This document shows positions 55,890 through 64,000 of a stretch of 64,000 nucleotides of DNA, in pieces; within the stretch, counting starts at the first letter, position 1; each line of letters begins with the position of its first letter. The notes beneath the pieces were generated by a model. The model had not been told where the DNA came from and searched no databases. It saw only the letters and a list, made by a program, of their open reading frames with translations. Origin of the DNA: Hymenobacter sp. DG25B (GTDB lineage: Bacteria > Bacteroidota > Bacteroidia > Cytophagales > Hymenobacteraceae). The stretch covers positions 67,152-131,151 of the forward strand of contig NZ_CP010057.1 of the NCBI RefSeq assembly GCF_000801315.1, written 5' to 3'. Position numbers and translations under genes: made by a program.

Positions 55890-56923
55890 GTCAGGGCCAG
55901 CGTGGCCAACTGATGAAACGCGGCCTCGTCCAGCCGGAACCGGTCGCTGATGGAAAGCGAGCTACGGCTGTTGAACAGCGCGTGGTTCACGGCATTGTAG
56001 GCCAGCCACAGGTTAGCGGGCGTTTCCAGCAGCCGCATTTCCTCGGCCAAACGGTCCATGGCATTGCGGGCCAGCATTTTCGGCAAGCCGCTCTCGGTAA
56101 TGACCGTAGCCAGGTTTTCCGGCGTGGGGCGTTTGGCTAGCTCCTTGTAGACCCCGATGGTCGGAGTTAGCGAGTTGGTTTGGCTTTGGAAGGCGGTAAA
56201 GATGCTGGCCAGCTGCTTTTTAAACACCTCCAGGTTGAGGCCTTTGTGGTGAAACTTCTTATCCACCAGCACTTCCTGCTCGCGCTGCACCTGGCGGCCC
56301 GTCAGCACGACCAGCTCGGCATCCTTGATTTTAAGCGCGTCCTTAAACTTCTTCGGTTTGCCGTTCAGCAGCCAGGCTAAGTATTGGTCGAAGCTCATGT
56401 AGTCATCAGCCCAGCCCATCAGGCCGTTGGTGCACACCTGCCGGTAATAGCTCACCCGCATTTTCGAGGTCGTGCCCGTCTCAATGTGTTCCTTTAACGC
56501 CGTGCCTTGCAGCGAGAACGGCGTTTTCCCTGAGTAAGAGTTGTTAATAATCATCGACTTATAAAGCCGGTCCACCACTTTGGTATTCGCCGTGCTCGAT
56601 GCGATATTGACTTCGTCGGGCAGAATCAAGTTGATGGAAAATTCCCCCTGTGGCGTAAAACTGGCATCAATGGTGTGCCCTGGCAGGTACAACTCAGCGG
56701 CCTCGCGCAGGACCTCGTTTTTAATCAGGCTGTACTCACCGCTCTGCATGGCGAAGATATTCTTCGTCCCATCCGGCAATTCCCCCACGATGGCCTGCTT
56801 GCGGTCCGTGGGCACGATGCGGTAGCCAGTCGGGAGTAAGGTTTCTAACGGTACGGCGGCAACGGGGAAACAAAGGGCATCCCATGTTTGGGACCGTTCC
56901 AGATTGATGCTTTGCTGGCTCAT
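55886..56923 (-). CDS. DUF932-like plasmid/phage protein
   Basis: A 345-residue soluble protein resembling DUF932-type proteins of plasmids and phages: SGEYSLIKNEVLREAAELYL, GEFSINLILPDEV, then NNSYSGKTPFSLQGTALKEH and VSYYRQVCTNGLMGWAD. These proteins are common on mobile elements, with no settled function. It supports the idea that this is a plasmid-like element. The start at 56923 avoids an upstream in-frame extension of non-coding character. Confidence 0.68.
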   Translation of the reverse strand: MSQQSINLERSQTWDALCFPVAAVPLETLLPTGYRIVPTDRKQAIVGELPDGTKNIFAMQSGEYSLIKNEVLREAAELYLPGHTIDASFTPQGEFSINLILPDEVNIASSTANTKVVDRLYKSMIINNSYSGKTPFSLQGTALKEHIETGTTSKMRVSYYRQVCTNGLMGWADDYMSFDQYLAWLLNGKPKKFKDALKIKDAELVVLTGRQVQREQEVLVDKKFHHKGLNLEVFKKQLASIFTAFQSQTNSLTPTIGVYKELAKRPTPENLATVITESGLPKMLARNAMDRLAEEMRLLETPANLWLAYNAVNHALFNSRSSLSISDRFRLDEAAFHQLATLALT

Positions 56924-57115
56924 GGTGGCGGCTTTTATGGCTGATTTATGGCCTTGGTTAAAAGTTTGGTACAAAAGTTAATCGGCGGCCTTGGCAGCGG
57001 CTGGCTTTCGGTGGGCGTGGATGACCACTTTACGGTGGCGTAAGTACTTATAAAGGGTAACCTTCGTTTTAGTGAACAAGCCAGCTGGCTATTTTTAGGA
57101 TTTCCTTCCTGCTCC

Positions 57116-57667
57116 ATGGCCCGCTACTTGTTTTTACTCGACGCGACCCAGCGCCGTGCCTTCGACCAGCCCCCTGTTTTCAATCCGCCCCAGCGGCAGC
57201 TCTTCTTTGCGTTGCCCGACTGGGCCACCCGGTCTCTGGCTACGCTGCTGGCCCCGCACAGCCGGGGCGGCTTCGTACTGCAGGTCGGCTACTTCAAGAC
57301 GACGGGGTGCTTCTTTCCCGTGGACCGGTTCCTGGCGACTGACCAGGCGTACGTGCAGCAGCGTTACCACTTGGGAGCGGTGGAGTGGACGCGCTACGGC
57401 AAGGTCACCCGCTTTAACCACCAGCAGCAGATTCTGCAGCAATTCGGGGTTCCGCCCTTCGAGCAGGTCGAAGCCGCCGTGCGCCAGCAAGTGACGCATT
57501 TCGCCCGCCTATTAGGACCGCCTTTTTCCGTATCTATTCAGGCACTGTCCTGCCTGCTTTGGCTGAAATCATTTTCTCCGATGCTGACCCGAAGGCCCGT
57601 TGACCCGCTAAAAAGGCCATCCTGGAGGCCAGGCCAGCGCGGCGGCGGCGGGTTTCGCTACCTTTAA
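57116..57667 (+). pseudogene. truncated Tn3-family transposase (DUF4158 part)
   Basis: Residues 1-140 match the DUF4158 N-terminal domain of Tn3-family transposases (RRAFDQPPVFNPPQRQLFFA, LPDWA, then GGFVLQVGYFKTTGCFFP). The frame then loses resemblance near 57520 and ends at 57667 with an unrelated Pro/Arg/Gly-rich tail. A full transposase would have about 950-1,000 residues including the DDE core, which is absent. The remnant marks an old transposon insertion at the border between the recombinase segment and the sensor segment. No clear 38-bp terminal repeat was found. Confidence 0.7.
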
Positions 57668-57672
57668 AGCGC

Positions 57673-58785
57673 ATGAGTACGACCGCACGGCCCCTGGAAC
57701 GGCAACTATCTCCGCCCCTGGTGAGCGGCTCCACCATTGCCCTGGCGTGGCTGCTGTTCAGCGGGTTCATGGTGCTGCTGATTTTTGTGCAGAACCTCTC
57801 GGCCGGCACGCCCACTGACTGGCGCGAGGCCCTGGGCGGGCGGCTGTTGCACGGCCTGATTTGGGGCCTGCTCACGCCAGTGGTGTTCGCCCTGGCGGCC
57901 CGCTTCAACCTCACCGAACGCCGGCACCGCCTCTGGCACCTGCTGGCCCACGCGGCGGCTAGCTACGTCCTGACCTTGGTGTACCGCCTGGGCTACGCCG
58001 CCGTGATGCACGGCAGCGGGGCCACGCCGGGCGGCTTCTCCCTGCATACCGTTGTGGCCAATGCCAACAACTGGGTGCCCATCTACTGGATGCTGCTGTG
58101 CATCGCCTACGCCGTGCAGTACCGCGAGCGGTACCGCGAAGGCCGGGTGCGGGCCGCCCAGCTCGAAACCCAGCTGGTGCAGGCCCAGCTGCAGGCCCTG
58201 AAAATGCAGCTTCAGCCGCACTTTCTCTTCAACTCGATGAACGCCGTCTCAGCCCTGATGACCCAGGACGTGAAGGCCGCCCGGCGCATGTTGGCCCAGC
58301 TCAGCCAGTTTCTGCGGCTGGTGCTGGAAGGCACCGACGAGCAGGAGGTGACCCTGGAACAGGAGCTGCGCCTCACGCGCCTCTACCTCGAAATCGAGCA
58401 AACCCGCTTCCCCGACCGGCTAGCCGTGCGCTACGACATCGCCCCCGATACCGAGGGCGCGCTGCTGCCTGCCCTGCTGCTGCAGCCGGTGGTGGAAAAC
58501 GCCGTGCGCCACGGCCTGGCGCCCCGCGCCGGGGCCGGCGAGCTGGCCGTGCGGGCCGAAAAACAGGGCGACCGACTCGTGCTGCAAGTGCACGACAACG
58601 GCCAGGGCGCGGCCGATACCGCCGCCCGGGGCATCGGCCTGCGCAACCTGGAAAGCCGCCTGACTACGCTCTACGGCCCAGACTACGCCCTGGCGGTGGA
58701 GTCGGCCCCGGCGTGCGGCTACTGCCTGCGCCTGTCCATCCCGTTCCGGCTGGCAGCGGCCGGGGTTACGCATCTATCCGCATGA
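57673..58785 (+). CDS. LytS-type sensor histidine kinase
   Basis: A 370-residue membrane kinase of the LytS/YehU class. About four membrane segments occupy residues 20-150. A short helical linker follows (YREGRVRAAQLETQLVQAQL), then the His_kinase domain with QLQPHFLFNSMNAVSAL, whose His is the phosphoacceptor, and an HATPase_c domain (VVENAVRHGLAP, DNGQG). A -7-like box TACCTTTA ends 6 nt before the ATG, so the message may be nearly leaderless. Its stop overlaps the next gene's start (ATGA). The partner is the following LytTR regulator. Confidence 0.88.
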   Translation: MSTTARPLERQLSPPLVSGSTIALAWLLFSGFMVLLIFVQNLSAGTPTDWREALGGRLLHGLIWGLLTPVVFALAARFNLTERRHRLWHLLAHAAASYVLTLVYRLGYAAVMHGSGATPGGFSLHTVVANANNWVPIYWMLLCIAYAVQYRERYREGRVRAAQLETQLVQAQLQALKMQLQPHFLFNSMNAVSALMTQDVKAARRMLAQLSQFLRLVLEGTDEQEVTLEQELRLTRLYLEIEQTRFPDRLAVRYDIAPDTEGALLPALLLQPVVENAVRHGLAPRAGAGELAVRAEKQGDRLVLQVHDNGQGAADTAARGIGLRNLESRLTTLYGPDYALAVESAPACGYCLRLSIPFRLAAAGVTHLSA

Positions 58786-59561
58786 GGCCCATCCGCACGC
58801 TGCTGGTCGACGACGAGCCGCTGGCGCGCAGCCTGCTGCGGGAGCTGCTGGCCGATTTTCCGGCGCTGACCGTGACGGGCGAAGCCGCGAACGGCACCGA
58901 AGCCTTGGCCGCCCTGCAAACCGGCGCGTACGACGTCGTCTTTCTCGATGTGCAAATGCCCGACCTCGATGGCGTGCAGGTGCTGGGCCGGCTGCGGGAA
59001 GCCGGCCAGCCGCTCCCGCTGGTGGTGTTCGTGACGGCCTACGACCAGTACGCGGTGCAGGCCTTCGCGCTCCACGCTGTCGATTACCTGCTCAAACCGC
59101 TGGACCCCGACCGGTTTGCCGACTGCGTACGCCGGGTGCAGCAGCAGCTACGCCTGCGCCAGTACCAGGCCCGCGTCCCCGAGCTGGAGGCCCTGCTGCA
59201 CAGCTGGACCGCCCCGGCAGCTGACTACCAGGACCAGTTCCTGGTGAAGCTGCCGGAGCGCAGCTTCTTCGTGCCGGCCGCCGAGGTGTGCTACTTCGAG
59301 GCCAGCGGCAACGGCGTGCAGCTACACGCGGCCGGCCGGCACTACCCGCTGCGCACGGCCCTGGGCCAGCTGGCCGAGCGGCTCGACCCGGCCGTGTTCC
59401 TGCGCATCCACCGCTCGTGCATCGTCAACCCGGCCCACATCGTGGACTTCAGGCACTGGTCGCACGGCGAGTACCTGTTTCGCATGGCCAACGGCCAGCA
59501 CGTCACCTCCTCGCGCAGCTACAGCGCCGGCGTACAGCAGCTGCTCAAGCGATTTGCCTGA
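58782..59561 (+). CDS. LytTR-family response regulator
   Basis: A 259-residue regulator with receiver domain (TLLVDDEPLARSLLRELL, phosphoacceptor in VVFLDVQMPD, YLLKPLDP) and a C-terminal LytTR DNA-binding domain (FLVKLPERSFFVPAAEVCYF, FLRIHRSCIVNPAHIV). The ATG at 58782 overlaps the kinase stop. It is a second LytTR pair in the window; the signal and targets are unknown. Envelope or metal stress is possible from the DUF305 and propeller genes that follow. Confidence 0.88.
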   Translation: MRPIRTLLVDDEPLARSLLRELLADFPALTVTGEAANGTEALAALQTGAYDVVFLDVQMPDLDGVQVLGRLREAGQPLPLVVFVTAYDQYAVQAFALHAVDYLLKPLDPDRFADCVRRVQQQLRLRQYQARVPELEALLHSWTAPAADYQDQFLVKLPERSFFVPAAEVCYFEASGNGVQLHAAGRHYPLRTALGQLAERLDPAVFLRIHRSCIVNPAHIVDFRHWSHGEYLFRMANGQHVTSSRSYSAGVQQLLKRFA

Positions 59562-59690
59562 GCCGGCCCGGAACCTGGAAGGCCAGTTCACCCCGGGATA
59601 GGTCCAGTTGGCCCGTGTCGGGCGTTCATTTTTGGAAGTTGCCCGTTAGTGCACCAGCCCCCCACTCATGGGACGGCAACAGCGCACGAC

Positions 59691-60146
59691 ATGACCAAAC
59701 CCTTCCTCTTTTTGCTGGCCTTCACCTTCGGCGGAGTCGCGACGGCCCGCGCCCAACACCATACCCCGGCTGGTACTACATCAATGCCGGGCACGACCCA
59801 CTCCATGACGGGCATGACCGGCCTGAAGATGGACCACACAGCCGCGCCCGGCACCCCGGTCGCCGCCTTCCAGCACGGCATGGATTCGGTGATGGTGGTG
59901 ATGGACGAGGGCATGCGCCGCATGGAGGGGGCCCGCCCCGACGACATCGACGCCAGCTTCGCGGCCATGATGCTGCCCCACCACCAGGGGGCCGTGGACA
60001 TGGCCCGTCTGCAGTTGCTGTACGGCAAGGACCCCGCCCTGCGCCGCCTGGCCCAAAGCATCATCGCCGAGCAGCAGGTCGAGATTCAGCAGATGGCTGC
60101 CTGGCTGAAACAGCACCCCGTGGGCACGCAGAATCCTGGCAAATAG
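59691..60146 (+). CDS. short exported DUF305 protein
   Basis: A 151-residue protein with a signal peptide (ending ARAQ), a linker rich in Met, Thr and His (TTSMPGTTHSMTGMT) and one DUF305 repeat (FAAMMLPHHQGAVDMARLQL). Compared with the two-repeat forms it is half length. The start at 59691 was chosen because it gives the signal peptide. Likely periplasmic metal binding. Confidence 0.78.
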   Translation: MTKPFLFLLAFTFGGVATARAQHHTPAGTTSMPGTTHSMTGMTGLKMDHTAAPGTPVAAFQHGMDSVMVVMDEGMRRMEGARPDDIDASFAAMMLPHHQGAVDMARLQLLYGKDPALRRLAQSIIAEQQVEIQQMAAWLKQHPVGTQNPGK

Positions 60147-60165
60147 TACCTAATTCCGTTTAAAC

Positions 60166-60261
60166 CGTCATGCTGAGCTTGTCGCAGCATCGCTACCGCT
60201 TCGTTGAAGAAGTGTTGATTAGTAAAGAGGTAGCGATGCTGCGACTTCGTTCAGCATGACG
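60166..60261. repeat. palindromic intergenic repeat
   Basis: Arms of 32 and 33 nt (CGTCATGCTGA...GTCGCAGCATCGCTACC) pair around a 31-nt loop with only a short internal mismatch. It lies between the DUF305 and propeller genes. Its form matches dispersed REP-like or MITE-like palindromes that are common in this kind of genome. Confidence 0.7.
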
Positions 60262-60279
60262 TTCTTTTTTCCCTATCCC

Positions 60280-61686
60280 ATGAAATTCCCTCTCCTCCCC
60301 GGCCTGCTGCTCATTTCCAGCGTGGCGGCGGCTCAGGTCGTCAGCCACCGCGACCGGGTGTACACCGCCGACCAGATTTCCAACACCGTCTCGGTTATCG
60401 ACCCCATGGATAACAAGCTGCTGGGCCAGATTATTCTGGGTAAGCCGCAGCCCGACTTGCTCTCGGCGCTCTACAAGGGGCAGGCGCTGGTACACGGCCT
60501 GGGTGCTTCGTCCGACCATAAGCTGCTGGCCGTGGTGTCGGTGGGCTCCAACAACGTGACCTTCATCGAAACGGCCACTAACGTCATCAAAGGCAGCGTG
60601 TACGTGGGGCGGGCCCCGCACGAGGCCACCTTCCGGCCCGATGGCAAGGAGGCCTGGATAACGGTGCGCGGCGAGGACTACCTATCGGTGATTGACGTGG
60701 CCACGATGCGCGAAACCCGCCGTGTGCCCGTGCCCAACGGCCCCGGCCAGATTGCCTTCAGCCCCGACGGCAAGCGCGCCTTTGTGTGCTCCAGCTTCTC
60801 GCCCGAGCTGGCCGTGGTGGACGTGGCCACTTACAAAGTCATCAAAAAGGTGCCGGTGGTGAGCCCCTTCTCGCCCAACATCTTCCCCACCAAAGACGGC
60901 CAGCAAATCTGGTTCACCCACAAGGATGTGGGCAAGGTATCGGTACTGGATACCAAGACGCTCACCATCAGCGGCGTGCTGACAACCGGCCCCGTCACCA
61001 ACCACGTGGCCACGGTGGATGTGGCGGCCGGCAAGCTGGCCTACGTGACCGTAGGCGGCGAGGACGTAGTGAAGGTGTACAGCCGCGCCCCGGGCTTCAA
61101 GCAGCTGGCCACCATTCCGGTGGGGGCTAATCCGCACGGCATCTGGCCCTCGGGCGACGGCAGCCGGATGTACGTGGGCCTGGAAAACGGCGACTCCGCC
61201 GTGGCCATCAGCACGGCCAGCAACCGGGTGCTGGCCAAAATCAAGGTAGGCCAGGCCCCAATGGCGCTGATGTACGTGCCCAACGCCGTGCCTGCCGGCG
61301 CGGCCACAAACACCGGCCTCGGCCGGCAGCTGGTTGACCAGCCCGCCGTGGTGCGGACGCTCAAGCCGCCCACCGCTGGCCCCGCCACCGGCACCATGAC
61401 GCTGCGCTCGGAAGGGCTGGTGGATTTGGCCACCTTCGCCCTGCGCGGCCTGACGCCGAACACCGACTACGACATCTTCCTGACCAGCGGCACCAAAGCG
61501 CCCTACGCGCGCGACTACGCCCTGACCACCGTGCGCACCGATGCCAAAGGCGGGGCCATGGGCCAGGCCCTGGGGCCGGTGCAGCGCATCGCGGGCGGCG
61601 AGTTGAACCCAGCGGGCAAAAAGTTTTCGCGGGTAATCGTCGCACCCAAAACCACTGACGGTGAACCCGCTTTACTGGCCGAATAG
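60280..61686 (+). CDS. exported YVTN beta-propeller protein (copy 1)
   Basis: A 468-residue protein with a signal peptide (ending AAAQ) and repeated YVTN/NHL-like blades (RVYTADQISNTVSVIDP, then KGSVYVGRAPHEATFRPDGK, then GKLAYVTVGGEDVVKVYSR, then GVLTTGPVTNHVATVDVAAG). Such seven-bladed propellers bind partners or small molecules. The C-terminal 120 residues are a separate strand-rich domain. Its homologue follows immediately, so the pair is a duplication. Function unknown; the context is metal-related. Confidence 0.78.
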   Translation: MKFPLLPGLLLISSVAAAQVVSHRDRVYTADQISNTVSVIDPMDNKLLGQIILGKPQPDLLSALYKGQALVHGLGASSDHKLLAVVSVGSNNVTFIETATNVIKGSVYVGRAPHEATFRPDGKEAWITVRGEDYLSVIDVATMRETRRVPVPNGPGQIAFSPDGKRAFVCSSFSPELAVVDVATYKVIKKVPVVSPFSPNIFPTKDGQQIWFTHKDVGKVSVLDTKTLTISGVLTTGPVTNHVATVDVAAGKLAYVTVGGEDVVKVYSRAPGFKQLATIPVGANPHGIWPSGDGSRMYVGLENGDSAVAISTASNRVLAKIKVGQAPMALMYVPNAVPAGAATNTGLGRQLVDQPAVVRTLKPPTAGPATGTMTLRSEGLVDLATFALRGLTPNTDYDIFLTSGTKAPYARDYALTTVRTDAKGGAMGQALGPVQRIAGGELNPAGKKFSRVIVAPKTTDGEPALLAE

Positions 61687-61728
61687 TCCGGCTTAGACTG
61701 GGCGGCAAAACCAGCATTTCATCCCTCC

Positions 61729-63200
61729 ATGCGCATCACTACCTTATCCACCTGGGCCCTGGCAGCCACGCTGTTGCTCGGGGCCTGCTCGAAAAAGAAC
61801 AGCGAGGAAACCGAGCCCGACATGGTCATTCCGCCCGACCCCGGCCCCATCGCAGCCAGCGCCGCCGACCGGGTGTACCTGGCCGACCAGTCATCGAACA
61901 CGGTGTCGGTGCACGACCCGAGCACCAACCGGCTGCTGGGCGTGATTCGCTTGGGCAAGGGCCGGCCCGAGTTTCTGAGCCCGCTCTACGACATGGAGTC
62001 CAACGTGCACGGGCTGGGGGTGTCGCCCGATGGCAAGACGCTGGGCGTGATTGCCACCCTCACCAACGCGGTGATTTTTATCGACCTAGCCACCAACACC
62101 GTCAAGGGCAAGGTATACGTGGACCGCAACCCCCACGAGGGCTTTTTCACGCCCGACGGCAGACAGTTCTGGGTGGCGGTGCGCGGCAAGGATTACGTGA
62201 CGGTGATTGACGTGGAGAAAATGCAGGTGGTGAAAAACATTGCCACCGAGCACGAGCCGAGCATGGTCGTGTTCCGGCCCGATGGCAAAGTGGCCTTCGT
62301 GGACCACTCCGAAACCGCTACGCTCGACGTAATTGATGTGAAGAAGCGCGAGGTCATTGCCCGGGTGCCGGTGGTGAGCAAGTTCTCGCCCAACCTGGTG
62401 GTGACCGAGGACGGCCAGCAGGTCTGGATGACCCACAAAGACGTGGGCAAGGTGACCGTGGTGAACGCCCAGACCTACGCCGTGGAAGGCGTGATTGACA
62501 CCGGCCCCGGCACCAACCATGTGAACATGGCCGGCCCCGGCGGCGGCACCCGCTTCAGCGGGGCCAGCGCCGGCGACTTCGCTTACGTAACCGTGGGCGG
62601 CGAAAACGCGGTGAAGGTGTATTCGCGCCAGCGCCAGCTGCTGGCCACTATCCCGGTGGGGCCAACCCGCACGGTGTGTGGCCCAACGGCGACGGCAGCA
62701 AGCTCTACGTGGGCCTGGAAAACGGCGACGCGCTGGTCAGCATCGACACCAAAACCAACACCAAGCTCACCGAAACCGGCAGCGGCCAGGCCCCGCAGGC
62801 CCTGCTCTACGTGGTGAAAGCCGGCGGTGGCAGCCCCGGCGCCAGTGGGCTGGAAGCCTTCACGCCGGTGACGCCGGTGAACATCCGCCTGGTGCCCGTG
62901 GGTACGCAGCCGGTGCCCGGCGTGGGCGGCGGGGCCACCATCCGCCCCACCGAAGACCTCGACGAAATGGTACTGGCCCTCAAGCAGCTGGCCGCCAACA
63001 CCACCTACACCCTGTACCTGTCGGACAGCAAAACCGCATTGGTGGCCCCGGAGCCGGTCATTTCCTTCAAAACCGATGATGGTGGCGCAGTCGAAGTCAA
63101 CGCCTACTACCAGATTCGGCTGCGGCTGGCAGGCCGGTTCGCCGTGGTGGTGCTCGGCGACAAAAACCCGGCCGGCGCGGTCACGCTCACGCAGCCGTAA
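61729..63200 (+). CDS. YVTN beta-propeller lipoprotein (copy 2), frameshifted
   Basis: About 490 residues once one G is restored to the run 62658-62661. The first frame has a lipoprotein signal (LLGAC), an acidic linker and blades parallel to copy 1 (RVYLADQSSNTVSVHDP, FAYVTVGGENAVKVYSRQ). The second continues the blade with WPNGDGSKLYVGLENGDALV, where copy 1 reads WPSGDGSRMYVGLENGDSAV. A C-terminal strand-rich domain follows. The lipoprotein and the soluble copy could work as surface and periplasmic partners. Confidence 0.76.
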
Positions 63201-63220
63201 GCCGGCTGCTGACCAAGAAG

Positions 63221-63253
63221 GCCCCTGGTGCATGTCGCATCAGGGGCTTTTTT
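63221..63253 (+). terminator. intrinsic terminator
   Basis: GCCCCTGGTGC, loop atgtc, GCATCAGGGGC and six T residues, 21 nt after the second propeller stop. Confidence 0.88.
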
Positions 63254-63301
63254 AGGGGCGCAAACGCTTTTGCTTCGGGTAGCACCGGGGTTTTTTGTTG
63301 C

Positions 63302-63616
63302 TCAACTACCTTCGCCGCTTGCTAGCTGGCAGGCCGCCAATTCCCGGCAATGGGCCCGAAAGCGCAGCAGCCCGACCGTCAGCACCAGCCCCGCCACCGC
63401 CAGCGCGGAGTAACCCAACCGGCCGCCCCGCTCGGGGTGAAACTGAAGGAGCGCCAGCCCGAAGCCCACCAGCGCCAGGCTGGTGCGCACGTAGGTGAGC
63501 AAAGTGCGCTCATTGGCCAGCCGGGTCCGTTGCAGGGCCAGCCGGTCCGAGAGGGCGAGTGGGTTGGTGGGGGGGGTAGCGGCATAAGGGAGTAGGCTAC
63601 GGGAGGGTAATGGCAT
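63302..63616 (-). CDS. DUF202 membrane protein
   Basis: A 104-residue protein with the DUF202/YidH pattern: LALQRTRLANERTLLTYVRT followed by three hydrophobic segments (about residues 45-65, 68-90). Function of DUF202 is unknown. It lies downstream of, and overlaps by 20 nt, the 3' end of the next gene on the same strand. The start at 63616 precedes the family core; the longer upstream version is less likely. Confidence 0.68.
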   Translation of the reverse strand: MPLPSRSLLPYAATPPTNPLALSDRLALQRTRLANERTLLTYVRTSLALVGFGLALLQFHPERGGRLGYSALAVAGLVLTVGLLRFRAHCRELAACQLASGEGS

Positions 63617-64000
63617 CGCCCGGTTCGGCCAGCCGGTGAAACACGATGCCGTGCTTCTCAAAATACGGCCCGTAGTTCTCGTAGCGCTGCTGGATGAAGA
63701 AGGGCTTGAGGTAGCCGTCGTGTACGGGCAAAATTTGCCTGGGACGCATTTTCAGGGCGAAATCGGCCACCACCAGCTCCGTGAGAAAAGGCGCGGTGAC
63801 GGGCAGCAGGAGCATTTCCACCCCGCGAAGGGCAACAAATTGTTAGCAAAAGAGTCGGCGGGATTTAGCACCTTGCCATTCACCAGCCAGGCGGTCATTT
63901 GCGGCAAGGGGCTGTCGAGAATGGCCTCGTGCTGCACCGGAAGGGCCAGCAGCTGAAACACGCCCAAGTCTAGGCGACCTTCCTCGTGGATTTGCACCGT
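63597..64000 (-). CDS. metallo-beta-lactamase-fold protein, partial, frameshifted
   Basis: The 5' end is outside the window. The visible C-terminal part contains GRLDLGVFQLLALPVQHEAI, then WLVNGKVLNPADSFANNLLP, then, in another frame, VEMLLLPVTAPFLTE and ILPVHDGYLKPFFIQQRYEN. The two frames join if one base is added to the C-run 63821-63824 (plus strand). The PVHDG-like His and the HEA segment resemble metallo-hydrolase folds (UlaG/YcjY-like lactonases), but the diagnostic N-terminal HxHxDH motif is not in the window, so the name is tentative. Confidence 0.55.

Noticed and set aside
57001..57044. Possible 38-bp Tn3 terminal repeat ending in TAAG
   Set aside because: The sequence has TAAG but no GGGG at the expected distance, and no inverted partner was found.

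Overview
This 64 kb window is a GC-rich, gene-dense accessory region from a Bacteroidota bacterium, most likely a Hymenobacter-like member of the Cytophagales. Three things point there. The conjugation genes are of the Bacteroidetes TraE-to-TraN type. Genes lack Shine-Dalgarno sites and instead have C/T-rich leaders. Recognisable -7 boxes follow the Bacteroidetes pattern TAnnTTTG. Naming the genus is an inference. A plasmid or integrative element is likely, because the window combines conjugation genes, a tyrosine recombinase, a DUF932-like plasmid/phage protein, a Fic toxin locus and metal-resistance cargo. No tRNA, rRNA or CRISPR array was seen.

Layout. (1) 1-1.4 kb: the end of a histidine kinase and its LytTR response regulator. 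(2) 1.6-12 kb: a conjugative-transfer operon (traE, traF, traG, two traI-like genes, a lipoprotein, traJ, traK, traM, traN and membrane proteins). (3) 12-16.1 kb, minus strand: a DUF4942 methyltransferase-like protein, an HTH protein, two VbhA-like antitoxin candidates and a Fic protein. (4) 16.1-16.6 kb: non-coding, with a perfect 39-bp inverted repeat. (5) 16.6-21 kb: an arsenic operon (small ORF, arsR, DUF6428, metallophosphatase, arsN-like acetyltransferase, acr3, arsC). (6) 21-24.6 kb: DUF4238 and two nuclease-like genes. (7) 24.6-31.1 kb: DUF4396, DUF305, an FRG-domain gene, an AraC regulator with a metal-binding front domain, a cupredoxin and a CopA ATPase. (8) 31.4-33 kb: a PD-(D/E)XK nuclease-like gene. 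(9) 33.3-44.1 kb: heavy-metal-binding exported proteins and a TolC/CusB/CusA efflux operon with an embedded acetolactate-decarboxylase-like gene, ending in a second AraC regulator. (10) 44.2-45.3 kb: an HNH-like gene. (11) 45.3-51.2 kb: copper storage and oxidation (Csp, HMA chaperone, DUF6799, Met-rich DUF2231 protein, multicopper oxidase, DUF305). (12) 51.3-57.7 kb: miscellaneous exported proteins, tyrosine recombinase, DUF932-like protein and a Tn3 transposase remnant. (13) 57.7-64 kb: a LytS/LytTR pair, DUF305, two YVTN beta-propellers, DUF202 and a partial metallo-beta-lactamase-fold gene.

How it fits together. The copper genes form a layered system: cytosolic storage and chaperoning (Csp, HMA protein), export across the inner membrane (CopA), periplasmic binding and oxidation (HMBD, DUF305, DUF6799 and MPGM-rich proteins, multicopper oxidase) and trans-envelope efflux (TolC/CusB/CusA). 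A shared motif close to GAAATTATGCAAGTC lies upstream of several of these genes. It is a candidate operator for the two AraC-HMA regulators, whose genes abut the copper operons.

Nine genes are broken by what is in every case a single missing base, usually in a G or C run (traJ twice, traK, cusB, cusA, multicopper oxidase, a small exported protein, the second propeller and the last gene). The uniform sign and context point to homopolymer under-calling in the assembly rather than to nine independent mutations.
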